Below, one piece after another: positions 26,972-35,999 of a stretch of DNA of 64,000 nt. The notes below the pieces were generated by a model, which was given only the letters and a program-made list of their open reading frames with translations, was not told where the DNA came from and did not search any database. The stretch lies in the NCBI RefSeq assembly GCF_021272205.1, contig NZ_JAJSDX010000001.1, forward strand, positions 62,001 through 126,000. The letters run 5' to 3'. Every line of letters begins with the position of its first letter. Position 1 is the stretch's first letter. The position numbers and the translations under genes were made by a program. Source of the DNA: Pantoea sp. Mb-10. GTDB taxonomy: Bacteria > Pseudomonadota > Gammaproteobacteria > Enterobacterales > Enterobacteriaceae.

Positions 26972-27189
26972 TAAACAGGATGATGATTATAAGATAAAAT
27001 CTTTCGTCTTTTAAAGGGCGGCGCATAGCGCACAGCTGAGACTGAATTAACCTTAGTACGGCACGCGCACGTTGGGGGCAGCAATCTTAAAAATCTTATT
27101 CTGGACAACATAAGCCTCTGGTTTTACTGCACCCTGCGACGTGCAAGGCCCTATAAAACGTAAATATATGGGCTGGGAGTAAAATTTAG
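26972..27189. other. Intergenic region between the marR operon and the putative sRNA
   Basis: This 218-bp stretch should hold the leftward efflux promoter. No convincing gene is visible; an open frame on the minus strand across 27053-27310 has no ribosome site and crosses the hairpin at 27272-27306. With the following segment it makes a 474-bp gap before the AriR-like gene. Confidence 0.5.
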
Positions 27190-27223
27190 TTGTACAAATA
27201 AGCGTTAATTGTATAACTTCTTG

Positions 27224-27315
27224 CGCCATGAGCCCGTTAGGGCTTCGTAACGAATGATGCACTTTGCGTCGCCTCTGAAGGTGTAGTGGATTTCCACCTT
27301 CAGAGGTCACTTTTT
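27224..27315 (+). ncRNA. Putative small RNA or regulatory leader
   Basis: A promoter-like pair (TTGTAC at 27190-27195, 16 bases, TATAAC at 27212-27217) is followed by about 92 bases with three possible stem-loops. Two are short: GCCC-GTTA-GGGC and TTCG-TAA-CGAA. The third has perfect 12-base arms (27272-27283 and 27295-27306) and TCACTTTTT after it, like an intrinsic terminator with a delayed T run. A nine-codon frame (27228-27257) lies inside but has no ribosome site. It ends about 100 bases before the AriR-like gene, so it may be a free RNA or that gene's attenuating leader. No known RNA family was recognised. Confidence 0.4.
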
Positions 27316-27414
27316 GCGTTACCTGATGAGTTATGTGTTACGCGTCTGTCCGCGCGTGGGGTTCATCAAGGCGCTGAAGGCCGTTGCCATCAGGCCGATT
27401 ATAAGGTCTCCGTC

Positions 27415-27672
27415 ATGCCTAATATCGCCAATAGTCATGAACCTTTCGCCGATCGTGTTACACAGGTGCGTCAGCTCGACGCCAATGCCATGACCTTGCT
27501 CGGGCATATCATCGCCGAGATCCTGCACAACAACCTTCCTGTTACGAACAAAGGCATTATCAGCGCCTTGATTGCCCGTCTCGATCAGCACTCTGACCCG
27601 ATACAGCGCGACACCTACCGTTATCTTTTAGAGATGGTCGTGAATAAAACGCCGGACGATTTTTCATTGTAA
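27415..27672 (+). CDS. AriR/YmgB-family biofilm and stress regulator-like protein
   Basis: The 85-residue product resembles E. coli AriR (YmgB, 88 aa) and its relatives: a first helix with LGHIIAEILHNNLPV, the turn NKGIISALI, and a last helix with YLLEMVVNKTPDD, matching VLRYTADDM in AriR. These small dimeric helical proteins influence acid resistance and biofilm formation and belong to the BluR/RcsB-connected ycgZ-ymg set in E. coli. The ATG at 27415 has AAGG 9 bases upstream. Which paralogue it is cannot be decided. Confidence 0.8.
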   Translation: MPNIANSHEPFADRVTQVRQLDANAMTLLGHIIAEILHNNLPVTNKGIISALIARLDQHSDPIQRDTYRYLLEMVVNKTPDDFSL

Positions 27673-27824
27673 GTGCCTTTTTGCCCTTGTCAGCCCCGCG
27701 CCACTGAACGCACAACGCTGGCTTCACACGCCATTGCCCGGTAATATCGCTGCGGTAAAAAATGTCACTGTTCACCGCCTTGCCGCGACGGCTTGCGCAT
27801 CACTGTTTGAGAGTTCAAAAGCTT

Positions 27825-29321
27825 ATGTCCCAACCTGCTCCTCAGGCCCCTGTAGTGGCCGATATTACCGTGGCCCGCGTGCTGCGATCGCCCGCGCTCT
27901 TGACCCGTGAGTGCCTTGCTGGCGTCATCACCGCGCTGGCGCTCATCCCGGAAGTGATCTCCTTTTCAGTGATTGCGGGTGTTGATCCCAAAGTCAGTTT
28001 GATTGCGTCGGTGGTGCTTTGCCTGACGCTGTCGCTGCTCGGTGGGCGCCCCGCCATGGTCACAGCCGCCGCAGGATCAGTGGCGCTGGTGATCGGTCCA
28101 ATGGTGCACGCGCACGGCGTGGCTTACATTCTGCCGGCGGTGATTTTAGGCGGCATGATTCAAATTATCTTTGGCGTTGCCGGACTGTCGCGCATGATGC
28201 GCTACATTCCGCGATCGGTCATGCTGGGTTTTGTTAACGCGCTGGGCATCCTCATCTTTTTTGCGCAGGTGCCGCACGTGTGGGGGCAATCCGCGCTGGT
28301 CTGGGCACTCTTTGCGCTGACCTTAGCCATCGTACTGCTGCTGCCCTACGTATTAAAGAGCGTGCCTGCGCCGCTGATTGCCATTGTGGTCGTCACCGCC
28401 GTGGCGCTGCTGATGGGCTATCGCGTGCCGAATGTGGGTGATGAAGGCCCCATGAGCGCCGGGCTGCCCGGCCTGAATGCGTTGCAGGTGCCGTTGAACC
28501 TCACGACGCTCCAAATCATCTGGCCAACAGCACTGAGCGTGGCGTTTGTGGGCCTGATGGAGTCGTTATTGACCGCGAAGTTGGTCGATGATATTACCGA
28601 TACGCCCTCCGGCAAGCGTCGCGAATCCTGGGCGCTGGGCGTGGGTAACATTCTTGCTGGCTTTTATGGCGGTATTGCTGGCTGTGCCATGATTGGCCAA
28701 ACCATTGTCAACGTTGAGTTGGGGAAGGCGCGCACCCGCGTCTCTACCGTGGCCGCCGGCCTGGTTCTGCTGCTGCTCGTGACGGGTTTGAGCCACATCA
28801 TGGCGCAAATTCCCATGGTGGTGCTGGCCGCGATCATGATGGTGGTGGCGGTGAAAACGCTCAACTGGCACAGCCTGCATCCCGCCACGCTGAAGCGCAT
28901 GCCGTGGTCCGAAACCAGCGTCATGGTGCTGACTGTGGTCGTGACCGTATGGACCGGCAACCTCGCGCTGGGCGTGCTGGTGGGTGTCGTTCTCGCCATG
29001 ATGCTGTTTGCGCGCCGTATTGCGCACGTGATTCACGCTGAACGGCAGCTCAGCGAAGACGGTGAGCAGGTCACCTATCGCGTGCGCGGCCCGCTGTTCT
29101 TTGGCAGCAGTAACGATCTGTTTGAACACTTCGATTACGCACACGATCCTCATCACGTGACCATCGACCTCACCCATGCGCAAATTTGGGATGCGTCCAG
29201 CGTTGCCGCACTGGACGCGATCGAGCACCGCTATCATCGCCATGGCGCCGCCGTCACTTTTATCGGCCTCGACAATCGCAGCAGCGATTTTCGTGACCGC
29301 CTGAGCGGCACATTAGGTTAA
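27825..29321 (+). CDS. SulP family anion transporter with STAS domain
   Basis: The product (498 aa from ATG 27825; an in-frame ATG at 27762 would add 21 residues) has about 11-12 membrane helices with the SulP signature region (ITALALIPEVISFSVIAGV) near residues 35-53. A C-terminal STAS domain begins at about residue 415 (VRGPLFFGSSNDLFEHF, then VTIDLTHAQIWDASSV). Relatives carry sulfate, bicarbonate or dicarboxylates; the substrate here is unknown. A weak GAGAG lies 12 bases before the chosen ATG. It follows the AriR-like gene in the same direction. Confidence 0.9.
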   Translation: MSQPAPQAPVVADITVARVLRSPALLTRECLAGVITALALIPEVISFSVIAGVDPKVSLIASVVLCLTLSLLGGRPAMVTAAAGSVALVIGPMVHAHGVAYILPAVILGGMIQIIFGVAGLSRMMRYIPRSVMLGFVNALGILIFFAQVPHVWGQSALVWALFALTLAIVLLLPYVLKSVPAPLIAIVVVTAVALLMGYRVPNVGDEGPMSAGLPGLNALQVPLNLTTLQIIWPTALSVAFVGLMESLLTAKLVDDITDTPSGKRRESWALGVGNILAGFYGGIAGCAMIGQTIVNVELGKARTRVSTVAAGLVLLLLVTGLSHIMAQIPMVVLAAIMMVVAVKTLNWHSLHPATLKRMPWSETSVMVLTVVVTVWTGNLALGVLVGVVLAMMLFARRIAHVIHAERQLSEDGEQVTYRVRGPLFFGSSNDLFEHFDYAHDPHHVTIDLTHAQIWDASSVAALDAIEHRYHRHGAAVTFIGLDNRSSDFRDRLSGTLG

Positions 29322-29334
29322 CGCCTCGTATTCT

Positions 29335-29357
29335 GACGCCGGAGGCCATCCGGCGTC
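29335..29357 (+). terminator. Hairpin after the SulP gene
   Basis: GACGCCGGA and TCCGGCGTC are perfect 9-base arms with a 5-base loop, 14 bases after the stop. Only CCCCTCTCCC follows, so termination would be weak or aided by other factors. Confidence 0.5.
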
Positions 29358-29466
29358 CCCTCTCCCGCTTCGCTTGTCTCATTACGCTTTTTTGTCTTTG
29401 CTTAATGGGCACTTAACCCACTGACATCATGAGCGGCCACATTTCTGGCGCATAAAAGGAGAAACC

Positions 29467-29640
29467 ATGCATTTTTGGCAAAAAGCAGGCGTTATGGCTG
29501 TGACATTGATGGCGCTGACGGGCTGTATGCACCGCAGCAATGCCGTGGGCGGCGACGGTCGTCCGCACGCCCCGAGTAATCAGCCGGTGGTAGGTGCCAG
29601 CGAGGGTGAAGGCCCGGTAGGCCAACCGCAGGGAGATTAA
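29467..29640 (+). CDS. Small lipoprotein (57 aa)
   Basis: A strong AAGGAG site lies 6 bases before the ATG of this 58-codon gene. The first 20 residues form a typical lipoprotein signal ending in the lipobox LTGC (C20). The mature 38-residue tail is Gly/Pro-rich and flexible (SNAVGGDGRPHAPSNQP...). It should be a lipid-anchored envelope peptide. No family was recognised. It sits alone between a SulP transporter and traT. Confidence 0.75.
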   Translation: MHFWQKAGVMAVTLMALTGCMHRSNAVGGDGRPHAPSNQPVVGASEGEGPVGQPQGD

Positions 29641-29666
29641 TCACGCCCTCCTGCGTTCTCTCCTCC

Positions 29667-29690
29667 AGTGCCAACCTTTTTGTTGGCACT
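29667..29690 (+). terminator. Stem-loop after the small lipoprotein gene
   Basis: AGTGCCAAC and GTTGGCACT are perfect 9-base arms around a CTTTTT loop, 26 bases after the stop. No T run follows, so its role as a terminator is uncertain. Confidence 0.45.
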
Positions 29691-29910
29691 GTTCACGCTC
29701 GCATACTGTTCAGTATCCGTTGAACGCTCTCATCTCGAAACCGATCGGGTTTCAAAAAAAACCGGCATACTTATTAAAAAAATTTAATTTTTTCATCCTT
29801 CTGCCGATAACCCTCCTGACATTCTGATGAAGGGTCTATTCAAAAAAACCCATAATATCAGCGTGCCCAGGCGCGATTGTCTCGTTTTATTTTTTAACAA
29901 GGATATGTCA

Positions 29911-30642
29911 ATGTTTAACCGCTCTGCTTTAATTGCAGCTATTGCTGCTGCCAGTCTTATGCTCTCCGGCTGTGGTGCTATGAGCACTGCCATCAAGAAA
30001 CGCAACCTCGACGTTAAAACGCAAATGAGCCAAACAGTGTGGCTCGAACCTTCCAATCAAAAAACCGTTTTCCTGCAAGTTCGCAATACCTCCGATAAAG
30101 ATATGAGCGATCTGGAATCCCTGCTGGCGCAGGATCTCCGCGCGAAAGGCTATACCGTTACTTCCAGCCCGGATACGGCATACTATTGGATTCAGGCAAA
30201 CGTACTTAAGGCGGAAAAAATGGACCTGCGTCAGTCGCAAGGTTTCCTGAGTACGGGCTATGAAGGTGCCGCAACTGGCGCGGCACTGGGTGCCGGTATC
30301 ACTGCTTACAACAACGCATCTGGCGGAACGATGTTAGGCGTTGGACTTGCTGCAGGCCTTGCAGGTCTGGCGGCAGACGCGATGGTTGAGGATGTTAATT
30401 TCACCATGGTCACGGACCTGCAAATTTCAGAACGCAGTAAAACCGCGGTGACAACGGATAACATCGCGGCACTTCGCCAGGGTACTTCCGGTATCAAACT
30501 GCAGACCAGCAGTGAAGAAGGCAATCGCATGAAGTACCAGACCCGTGTCGTGTCAAACGCCAACAAGGTCAACCTCAAATTTGAAGAGGCCAAACCGGTG
30601 CTTGAAGCCCAGCTGGCGAAATCAATCACAGCGATTCTGTAA
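29911..30642 (+). CDS. traT: TraT family outer-membrane lipoprotein
   Basis: TraT of F-like plasmids is an outer-membrane lipoprotein that gives surface exclusion in conjugation and resistance to complement. The 243-residue product matches F TraT along the full length. It has the lipobox LSGC (C21) and then [19 protein letters not shown], the glycine-rich membrane segment [12 protein letters not shown], and the near-identical end [19 protein letters not shown] 29911 is chosen because AAGG is 8 bases upstream; ATG 29905 is too close. No other tra gene is nearby. This is a stand-alone chromosomal copy next to a tRNA cluster, so its present role may be envelope protection rather than exclusion. 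Confidence 0.93.
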   Translation: MFNRSALIAAIAAASLMLSGCGAMSTAIKKRNLDVKTQMSQTVWLEPSNQKTVFLQVRNTSDKDMSDLESLLAQDLRAKGYTVTSSPDTAYYWIQANVLKAEKMDLRQSQGFLSTGYEGAATGAALGAGITAYNNASGGTMLGVGLAAGLAGLAADAMVEDVNFTMVTDLQISERSKTAVTTDNIAALRQGTSGIKLQTSSEEGNRMKYQTRVVSNANKVNLKFEEAKPVLEAQLAKSITAIL

Positions 30643-30966
30643 TCGCGCTACCCGCGCAGCGGAGTCTGGCGTTCAGCGCCTTATACCCGCTGCGTATTAT
30701 CGTTGCCGAGCGCAGTCCCAACAACGAGCCGGTGCCAGACACTTTCCGGGAAAACGTTAACTTGCCCCCTCCTCTGTTGATTTCCCTTTGTTGAAAGCCG
30801 CCGCGCCAAGGTTTGAATTTCTCGCCGGGCTTTTCATTCAAGCGCGATACTTTTCCAGTTCTTATACCTGCTGTAAGGCGGTGATACTGCGCATAAAGGG
30901 GAGCGATAGAGAGTGGGCAAAAACTGCTGATATTATGAAGTCATATTATGAAGATAACTAAAGACA
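30643..30966. other. Non-coding interval between traT and the tRNA cluster
   Basis: I see no supported gene in these 324 bases. There is no integrase or attachment-site repeat of the adjacent tRNA-Leu. An 11-base direct repeat (ATATTATGAAG at 30930-30940 and 30943-30953) is the only notable pattern. Confidence 0.55.
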
Positions 30967-30990
30967 CAAAAAAACCGCCCATGGGCGGTT
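30967..30990 (-). terminator. Intrinsic terminator of the pgsA-tRNA operon
   Basis: AACCGCCC and GGGCGGTT form an 8-bp stem (30973-30990) with an AT centre. On the minus strand a run of Ts follows, 44 bases beyond the tRNA-Leu 3' end. Confidence 0.88.
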
Positions 30991-31033
30991 ACGACATTGC
31001 TTATAGTGCTTTGATTTTATTCGGTCTTAAATA

Positions 31034-31119
31034 TGGTGCCCGGGGCGGGACTTGAACCCGCACAGCCATAAGCCGAGGGATTTTAAATCCCTTGTGTCTA
31101 CCGATTTCACCACCCGGGC
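31034..31119 (-). tRNA. leuZ: tRNA-Leu (anticodon UAA)
   Basis: The 86-base sequence folds as a long-variable-arm tRNA with a 7-bp GCCCGGG acceptor stem, encoded CCA, and anticodon TAA in GGGATTTAAAATCCC. It is nearly identical to E. coli leuZ and is the last of three tRNA genes downstream of pgsA, as in E. coli. Confidence 0.96.
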
Positions 31120-31130
31120 AGGGTGTAAAT

Positions 31131-31204
31131 TGGAGGCGCGTCCCGGAGTCGAACCGAGGTAGACGGATTTGCAATCCGTTGCATGGCCACTCTGCCAACG
31201 CGCC
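31131..31204 (-). tRNA. cysT: tRNA-Cys (anticodon GCA)
   Basis: The 74-base gene has a GGCGCGT acceptor arm, anticodon GCA in ACGGATTGCAAATCCGT, the GGTTCGACTCC T-arm and encoded CCA. It lies 11 bases before leuZ in the glyW-cysT-leuZ array. Confidence 0.97.
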
Positions 31205-31246
31205 TTTATTCTGAGCCGTAATCCGTTTGAAACGCATTACTTAATT

Positions 31247-31322
<76 letters not shown>

Positions 31323-31513
31323 ATTACTTTGTTTTCAGTTTCACATTGGAAGGGAAACTGAATAGTGCCACTAGCTTTTCGAACTCTCTGATTTTTATAA
31401 ACTTCTTTGTTAATCAGCGCCGTTCGATGCGATGCATTCTACTTATCTGACGCAATGAGTCAATAAAATTATCCACCTACCGCGTCCGTTTGCTGCTTTT
31501 TGAATCGCATCGA

Positions 31514-32062
31514 TCAGCTATCGAGCAAATCACCCCGCGCGGCGCTTAAATACTGGAACATTGACCAGAAAGTGAGCACGGCGGCAATGTAAAGCGCGAC
31601 AACGCCCACGCCCACCAGCGTGGCATCAGGACGCCATAGCAATGCGAAAAGCGAGAACATCTGCGCAGTGGTTTTGACTTTGCCAATCCACGATACCGCG
31701 ACGCTGCTGCGTTTGCCAATCTCCGCCATCCACTCGCGCAGCGCTGAGATAATGATTTCACGCGCAATCATGGTGGCAGCAGGTAGCGTAATCCACCAGG
31801 CATGGAAATACTCAGCAACCAGCACCAAAGCAATGGCTACCATCACTTTATCCGCCACCGGATCGAGAAAAGCGCCAAAACGCGTTGTCTGCTTCCAGCG
31901 TCGCGCAAGAAAGCCATCAAACCAGTCAGTCACGGCGGCAATCACGAAGATCAGTGCAGTGGCGAACGGTGCCCAGTGAAAAGGCAGATAAAATGCCAGC
32001 ACGAAAAAAGGAATCAGTACAACCCGGAACAGGGTAAGACACGTCGGAATGTTAAATTGCAT
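31514..32062 (-). CDS. pgsA: Phosphatidylglycerophosphate synthase
   Basis: PgsA is the inner-membrane CDP-alcohol phosphotransferase that joins glycerol-3-phosphate to CDP-diacylglycerol, the committed step to phosphatidylglycerol and cardiolipin. The 182-residue product has the E. coli length and the signature DG-x2-AR-x8-G-x3-D-x3-D ([19 protein letters not shown], then DKV) at about residues 49-71. It lies between uvrC and the tRNA array on the same strand, as in E. coli. Confidence 0.97.
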   Translation of the reverse strand: MQFNIPTCLTLFRVVLIPFFVLAFYLPFHWAPFATALIFVIAAVTDWFDGFLARRWKQTTRFGAFLDPVADKVMVAIALVLVAEYFHAWWITLPAATMIAREIIISALREWMAEIGKRSSVAVSWIGKVKTTAQMFSLFALLWRPDATLVGVGVVALYIAAVLTFWSMFQYLSAARGDLLDS

Positions 32063-32129
32063 ATGCCAGTAACTGTCTGGAGTGAGGGGAGTTAACGTAT
32101 GTTGCTACATTGCCCCCCCTGTTTCAATG

Positions 32130-33962
32130 TTAGTGTTTGAGAGAATAGTAGATTTTTTCTGCCAATGCGGTCGAGATGCCCGGCACTTTGGCAATTTCCT
32201 CTACGCTGGCGTTCATTAACGGCTGTAGGCCACCCATGTATTTCAGCAGCTGCTGACGGCGCTTAGGCCCAACGCCTTCAATGCTCTCTAACGCGCTGGT
32301 GTTTTTTACTTTGGCGCGTTTTTTACGGTGCCCCGAAATTGCGTGATTGTGAGCGTCATCACGAATGTGCTGAATCACATGCAGCGCGGGTGAATCAGGC
32401 GGCAGTGCGACACCCTCGCCCTCCGCTTCAAAAAACAGCGTCTCCAGTCCTGCTTTGCGATCGCTGCCTTTGGCAACGCCCAGCAAAATCGGCCGATCTT
32501 TGTCCCACTCTACGTTCAGTTCAGCGAACACCTGTTTTGCCTGCGCCAGCTGTCCTTTACCGCCGTCGATCAAAATAACATCGGGGATTTTATCCGCTTC
32601 CAGCGCCTTGCCGTAACGGCGGCGCAGCACCTGATTCATCGCGGCATAGTCATCGCCGGGCGTAATGCCGACGATATTGTAGCGACGGTAATCCGACCGA
32701 AGCGGACCATCCTTGTTAAATACCACACAGGATGCAATGGTCTGCTCGCCCATGGTATGGCTAATGTCGAAACACTCCATGCGCGCAATGCTGTCGAGCT
32801 CCAGGAACGTCGCCAGCGCGGCCAGACGCTGCTGTATGGTGGAATGCTGCGACAGCTTTGTAGTGAGCGCGGTTGCGGCGTTGGTGCGCGCCAGCTTGAG
32901 GTAACGCGCCCGGTCGCCGCGCGGTTTGCTCTGAATCGTTACCTTGCGTCCCGCCAGGACGCTCAATGACTCCGCCAAAAGTTCGCGCTCGGGCAGCGTA
33001 AAGTCGAGCAGGATATCGCCCGGTAAGGTGCGCGCCTCGCTGCCTTGCAGATAAAACTGGCCGACAAAGGTCTGCACCACTTCCGTCAAATCGGTATCCG
33101 CAGGCACTTTGGGGAAATAACTGCGGCTGCCCAGCACCTTGCCCTGGCGAATAAACAGAACGTGCAGGCATGCCATACCCGCATCATAAGCCACGCCCAT
33201 GACGTCAAGATCGTCCCCTTGGTTAGAAACAAACTGCTTTTCGGTCACGCGGCGCACGGCCTGAATCTGATCGCGTAAGCGCGCGGCTTCTTCAAAACGT
33301 AAGCCACTGCTCGCCGACTCCATCCGCTTGACCAGCTGATTGATCACCTGATCGTCTTTGCCTGCCAGGAAGAGGCGCACGTAGTCGGTCTGCTGGGCAT
33401 ACTCTTCGTCGCTCACCAAACCCGCGACGCAAGGACCAAGGCAGCGACCGATTTGATACTGCAAACAGGGCCGCGAGCGATTTCGGTAAACGCTATTTTC
33501 GCACTGACGAATCGGGAAGACTTTCTGCAGCAGCGCCAAGGTTTCGCGTACCGCGTAACCGTTGGGAAAAGGCCCAAAGTATTCGCCTTTGGCATGTTTC
33601 GCACCCCGGTGCATCGCCAAACGCGGATGCGTATCGCCGCTGAGGAAAATATAAGGATAGGACTTGTCATCGCGTAAGAGAACATTGTAACGCGGCTGAT
33701 AGAGCTTGATGTAGTTATGCTCAAGCAGCAACGCTTCGGTTTCGGTGTGGGTTACGGTGACATCGATATGGTGAATGTTGCTTACCAGCACTTCCGTTTT
33801 ACGGCTACCGACATGGCTGCGGAAATAGCTGCTTAAGCGCTTTTTGAGATCTTTTGCTTTACCCACATAAATCACCGTGTCAGATGCGTCGTACATGCGG
33901 TAGACGCCAGGCTGACTGGTCACGGTGCTGAGAAAGGCTTTGGAATTGAAGACGTCACTCAC
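32130..33962 (-). CDS. uvrC: Excinuclease ABC subunit C
   Basis: UvrC makes both incisions in nucleotide excision repair after UvrB loading. The 610-residue product has the E. coli length. The N-terminal GIY-YIG nuclease (GVYRMY, then [13 protein letters not shown]) makes the 3' cut, a UVR domain at about 204-239 binds UvrB, an RNase H-like domain makes the 5' cut, and tandem helix-hairpin-helix motifs ([14 protein letters not shown], then VPGIS) end the protein. It starts with GTG at 33962, overlapping uvrY by 8 bases, so translation is coupled to the regulator gene. Confidence 0.97.
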   Translation of the reverse strand: MSDVFNSKAFLSTVTSQPGVYRMYDASDTVIYVGKAKDLKKRLSSYFRSHVGSRKTEVLVSNIHHIDVTVTHTETEALLLEHNYIKLYQPRYNVLLRDDKSYPYIFLSGDTHPRLAMHRGAKHAKGEYFGPFPNGYAVRETLALLQKVFPIRQCENSVYRNRSRPCLQYQIGRCLGPCVAGLVSDEEYAQQTDYVRLFLAGKDDQVINQLVKRMESASSGLRFEEAARLRDQIQAVRRVTEKQFVSNQGDDLDVMGVAYDAGMACLHVLFIRQGKVLGSRSYFPKVPADTDLTEVVQTFVGQFYLQGSEARTLPGDILLDFTLPERELLAESLSVLAGRKVTIQSKPRGDRARYLKLARTNAATALTTKLSQHSTIQQRLAALATFLELDSIARMECFDISHTMGEQTIASCVVFNKDGPLRSDYRRYNIVGITPGDDYAAMNQVLRRRYGKALEADKIPDVILIDGGKGQLAQAKQVFAELNVEWDKDRPILLGVAKGSDRKAGLETLFFEAEGEGVALPPDSPALHVIQHIRDDAHNHAISGHRKKRAKVKNTSALESIEGVGPKRRQQLLKYMGGLQPLMNASVEEIAKVPGISTALAEKIYYSLKH

Positions 33963-34614
33963 TACTGATTAATGGCTCCGCATTGAACAGGCCGTGTCTG
34001 ATGGCCAAATGCGTTAACTCTACGTCGCCGCTGATGTTCAACTTGCTAAACATGCGATAGCGGTAGCTGTTAACGGTTTTCGGGCTGAGATTGAGCTGCT
34101 CGGAAATTTCCGTCACCTTTTGCCCCCGGGTGATCATCAGCATAATCTGCAATTCCCTTTCCGACAAACAGCTGAACGGCGATTCCGCACGTTGCGGCTC
34201 AATCTGGCTCAGCGCCATCTGCTGTGCAATGTCCGATGCGATATAGCGTTGGCCAGCGTTTACCGCGCGAATAGCACACACCAGCTCTTGCGGTGCCGCG
34301 CCCTTACTTAGGTAGCCCGCCGCGCCCGCCTGCATGACTTTTGCGGGCAAAGGGTTTTCGGTATGGATAGTGAGCATAATGATGCGCGTGTCCGGACTGT
34401 AGCGCACAATTTTTCGCGTGGCTTCCAGGCCCCCTATGCCGGGCATATTCATATCCATCAGCACCACGTCGACCGGATGCGCTCGGCACCATTTAACCGC
34501 ATCCTCGCCACAGGCGACCTCACCTGCGATAACCAATCCTTTCATATCTTCTAAAATGCGGCGAATACCGGCACGCACCAGTTCATGGTCATCAACAAGA
34601 AGCAGGCTAATCAA
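33955..34614 (-). CDS. uvrY: Response regulator UvrY (GacA/SirA family)
   Basis: UvrY is the response regulator of the BarA-UvrY system, which drives transcription of Csr small RNAs and so controls carbon use, motility and virulence traits. The 219-residue product (E. coli 218) has a receiver domain with phospho-acceptor D54 (VLMDMNMPG) and a LuxR-type helix-turn-helix ([22 protein letters not shown]). The start is a rare TTG at 34614 with GGAG 8 bases upstream; E. coli uvrY is also described as starting with UUG. SdiA activates uvrY in E. coli, and sdiA lies close by here too. Confidence 0.96.
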   Translation of the reverse strand: MISLLLVDDHELVRAGIRRILEDMKGLVIAGEVACGEDAVKWCRAHPVDVVLMDMNMPGIGGLEATRKIVRYSPDTRIIMLTIHTENPLPAKVMQAGAAGYLSKGAAPQELVCAIRAVNAGQRYIASDIAQQMALSQIEPQRAESPFSCLSERELQIMLMITRGQKVTEISEQLNLSPKTVNSYRYRMFSKLNISGDVELTHLAIRHGLFNAEPLISSE

Positions 34615-35038
34615 CGGGACATACTCCGCGAGTAAGGAAGAATATATTATGGGCGCATAGCTTACCGCGTCTCAGTAAAAAGATCATCTTCACCGATCGC
34701 TAACCCCTTAATACAATAACTAAATCAATTCTTTTTACTTAATGTTTTTATCATTCACTGACACGCAAATACACCAGAAAAATAAATCATTAACAAAAAC
34801 TTAAAAATCAATAACATAAAAATAAATAATTCACTTTCTCGAACTTTCCAAATAAGGTGCTAAATAGGTTTTCATTGCCCTATTCATTACCTGTAAGCGC
34901 TGTCAACGACGGATAACAGTCATTTATCACATACCGCTTCGCTTACGTGAAATTCTTTCAACAAGCATATGATATACTCTGTTTTTTAGGCACAACTAAA
35001 CTGTGTCAACAATTAGCCACACCACTAAGGAGATCATG
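34615..35038. other. Divergent promoter region of uvrY and yecF
   Basis: These 424 bases are clearly AT-rich, particularly 34700-34860, with no supported gene. They should hold the leftward uvrY and rightward yecF promoters; TATACT at 34973-34978 is a candidate yecF -10 box. I found no good lux-type box here, although ACCTGTAAGCGCTGTCAACG near 34890 has one matching half. Confidence 0.55.
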
Positions 35039-35266
35039 ATGAGTGATGAAGACTTTTCCACCCAACAGGACACGCAGGCACTGGCAGATGAAGTCGCTTG
35101 CCTCAAAATGATGATCACGCTGATCCTGAAAGGAATGGGTCAGGCGGACGCGGGTAAAGTCATTATAAACATGGAGCGTTACGTGCAAAGTGCGCTGGTT
35201 GATAAACCGCAGGCCGAAGTGTTCAACAACACCATCCGCCAGATCAAAACCGCCTACCGCCAATAA
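35039..35266 (+). CDS. yecF: YecF family protein (DUF2594)
   Basis: The 75-residue product matches E. coli YecF (74 aa), a small helical protein of unknown function with [20 protein letters not shown] and a C-terminal IKTAYRQ. The ATG at 35039 lies 6 bases after GGAG and aligns with the E. coli start; ATG 35036 is too close to the site. In E. coli yecF sits directly beside sdiA; here a luxI-type gene separates them. Confidence 0.93.
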   Translation: MSDEDFSTQQDTQALADEVACLKMMITLILKGMGQADAGKVIINMERYVQSALVDKPQAEVFNNTIRQIKTAYRQ

Positions 35267-35274
35267 AATTTACG

Positions 35275-35293
35275 CCCCGCGCAATGCGCGGGG
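35275..35293. terminator. Shared hairpin between yecF and luxI
   Basis: CCCCGCGC and GCGCGGGG are perfect 8-base arms with an AAT loop, lying between convergent stops. TATTAATT follows on the plus strand and AAATTTTATTG on the minus strand after a few bases, so it may end both transcripts. Confidence 0.7.
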
Positions 35294-35295
35294 TA

Positions 35296-35922
35296 TTAAT
35301 TGTGCGACTGCCAGCTAATGGAAACTCCCAGCGATGGCAAAACCTCTTCAGGACTAAAGCGGCGCGTACCCCGGTATTTTTCCGCCAGCGCGGGCTGATG
35401 CACGGGAATACGGATGGCAAACAAATTGTCCTCTGACTGAATCAAACCCGGCGAGAGCGGCTCATAGACAACCTGATGCTGCTCAAACATTTTTTCCAGC
35501 ATGGGCGTTGCTGAGCTGATCAAGTATTCCATTCCGTTCAACTCTGCCAGCTGAACAGAATGCCACAGAATAGTGAGCGGCAATTCATCATCCACATCGC
35601 GACGGGCAGAAAACCGCGACATTTCCCATACGCGCTGCTGATCGAACGGGAGAACAATTCCTTCCGAGACCTCAGGTTCGCTCCAGGGCAACAGACGCGC
35701 ACAGCCACAGATACCCTGCCGTGCATGCCAGGCAATAAGCCAAGTCACGTCTGATCGGTCATAGCGATCGTATTCCTGTCCCGGAGTATTAAGTCTGGGT
35801 GGAATGGACCACCCCTCACCACGGGCAAAAACGCTGTAGCGGTACGTGCCTAATTCGGCCAACAGAGAGGATGGCATATCCCTAAGCTGTGTTTGAATCA
35901 TTTTCATCATGCGCCCTGACAT
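35296..35922 (-). CDS. LuxI-type acyl-homoserine lactone synthase
   Basis: The product (up to 208 aa) should make an acyl-homoserine lactone signal from S-adenosylmethionine and an acyl-ACP or acyl-CoA. The residues expected in LuxI enzymes are present in order: R28, F32, W38, E50, D52, D55, R76 (RLLPW), E100 and R103 (WEMSRF). The start is uncertain: the ATG at 35922 has GAGG directly against it, whereas ATG 35910 or 35907 has better spacing to AGGG. It lies downstream of sdiA on the same strand with a lux/phz-type box in the 105-bp gap. This suggests autoinduced expression. Acyl chain length cannot be told. It resembles PhzI/ExpI-type synthases. Confidence 0.92.
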   Translation of the reverse strand: MSGRMMKMIQTQLRDMPSSLLAELGTYRYSVFARGEGWSIPPRLNTPGQEYDRYDRSDVTWLIAWHARQGICGCARLLPWSEPEVSEGIVLPFDQQRVWEMSRFSARRDVDDELPLTILWHSVQLAELNGMEYLISSATPMLEKMFEQHQVVYEPLSPGLIQSEDNLFAIRIPVHQPALAEKYRGTRRFSPEEVLPSLGVSISWQSHN

Positions 35923-35999
35923 CCTCGTTTAACAATGATCTCTGTGCGCCAGCCCGTGATAGGTACCGGCGCAGAGTAGACAACTGACCTCAAGCCGTG

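Noticed and set aside
27053..27310. 85-codon minus-strand frame in the gap before the AriR-like gene
   Set aside because: It runs through the perfect hairpin at 27272-27306, has no ribosome site, and the product has no recognisable features.
30626..30841. 71-codon minus-strand frame after traT
   Set aside because: It overlaps the traT 3' end, lacks a ribosome site and resembles nothing known.
34888..34907. Possible lux box in the uvrY-yecF region (ACCTGTAAGCGCTGTCAACG)
   Set aside because: Only the left half fits; the right half lacks the AG and symmetry, so it falls well short of the site before luxI.
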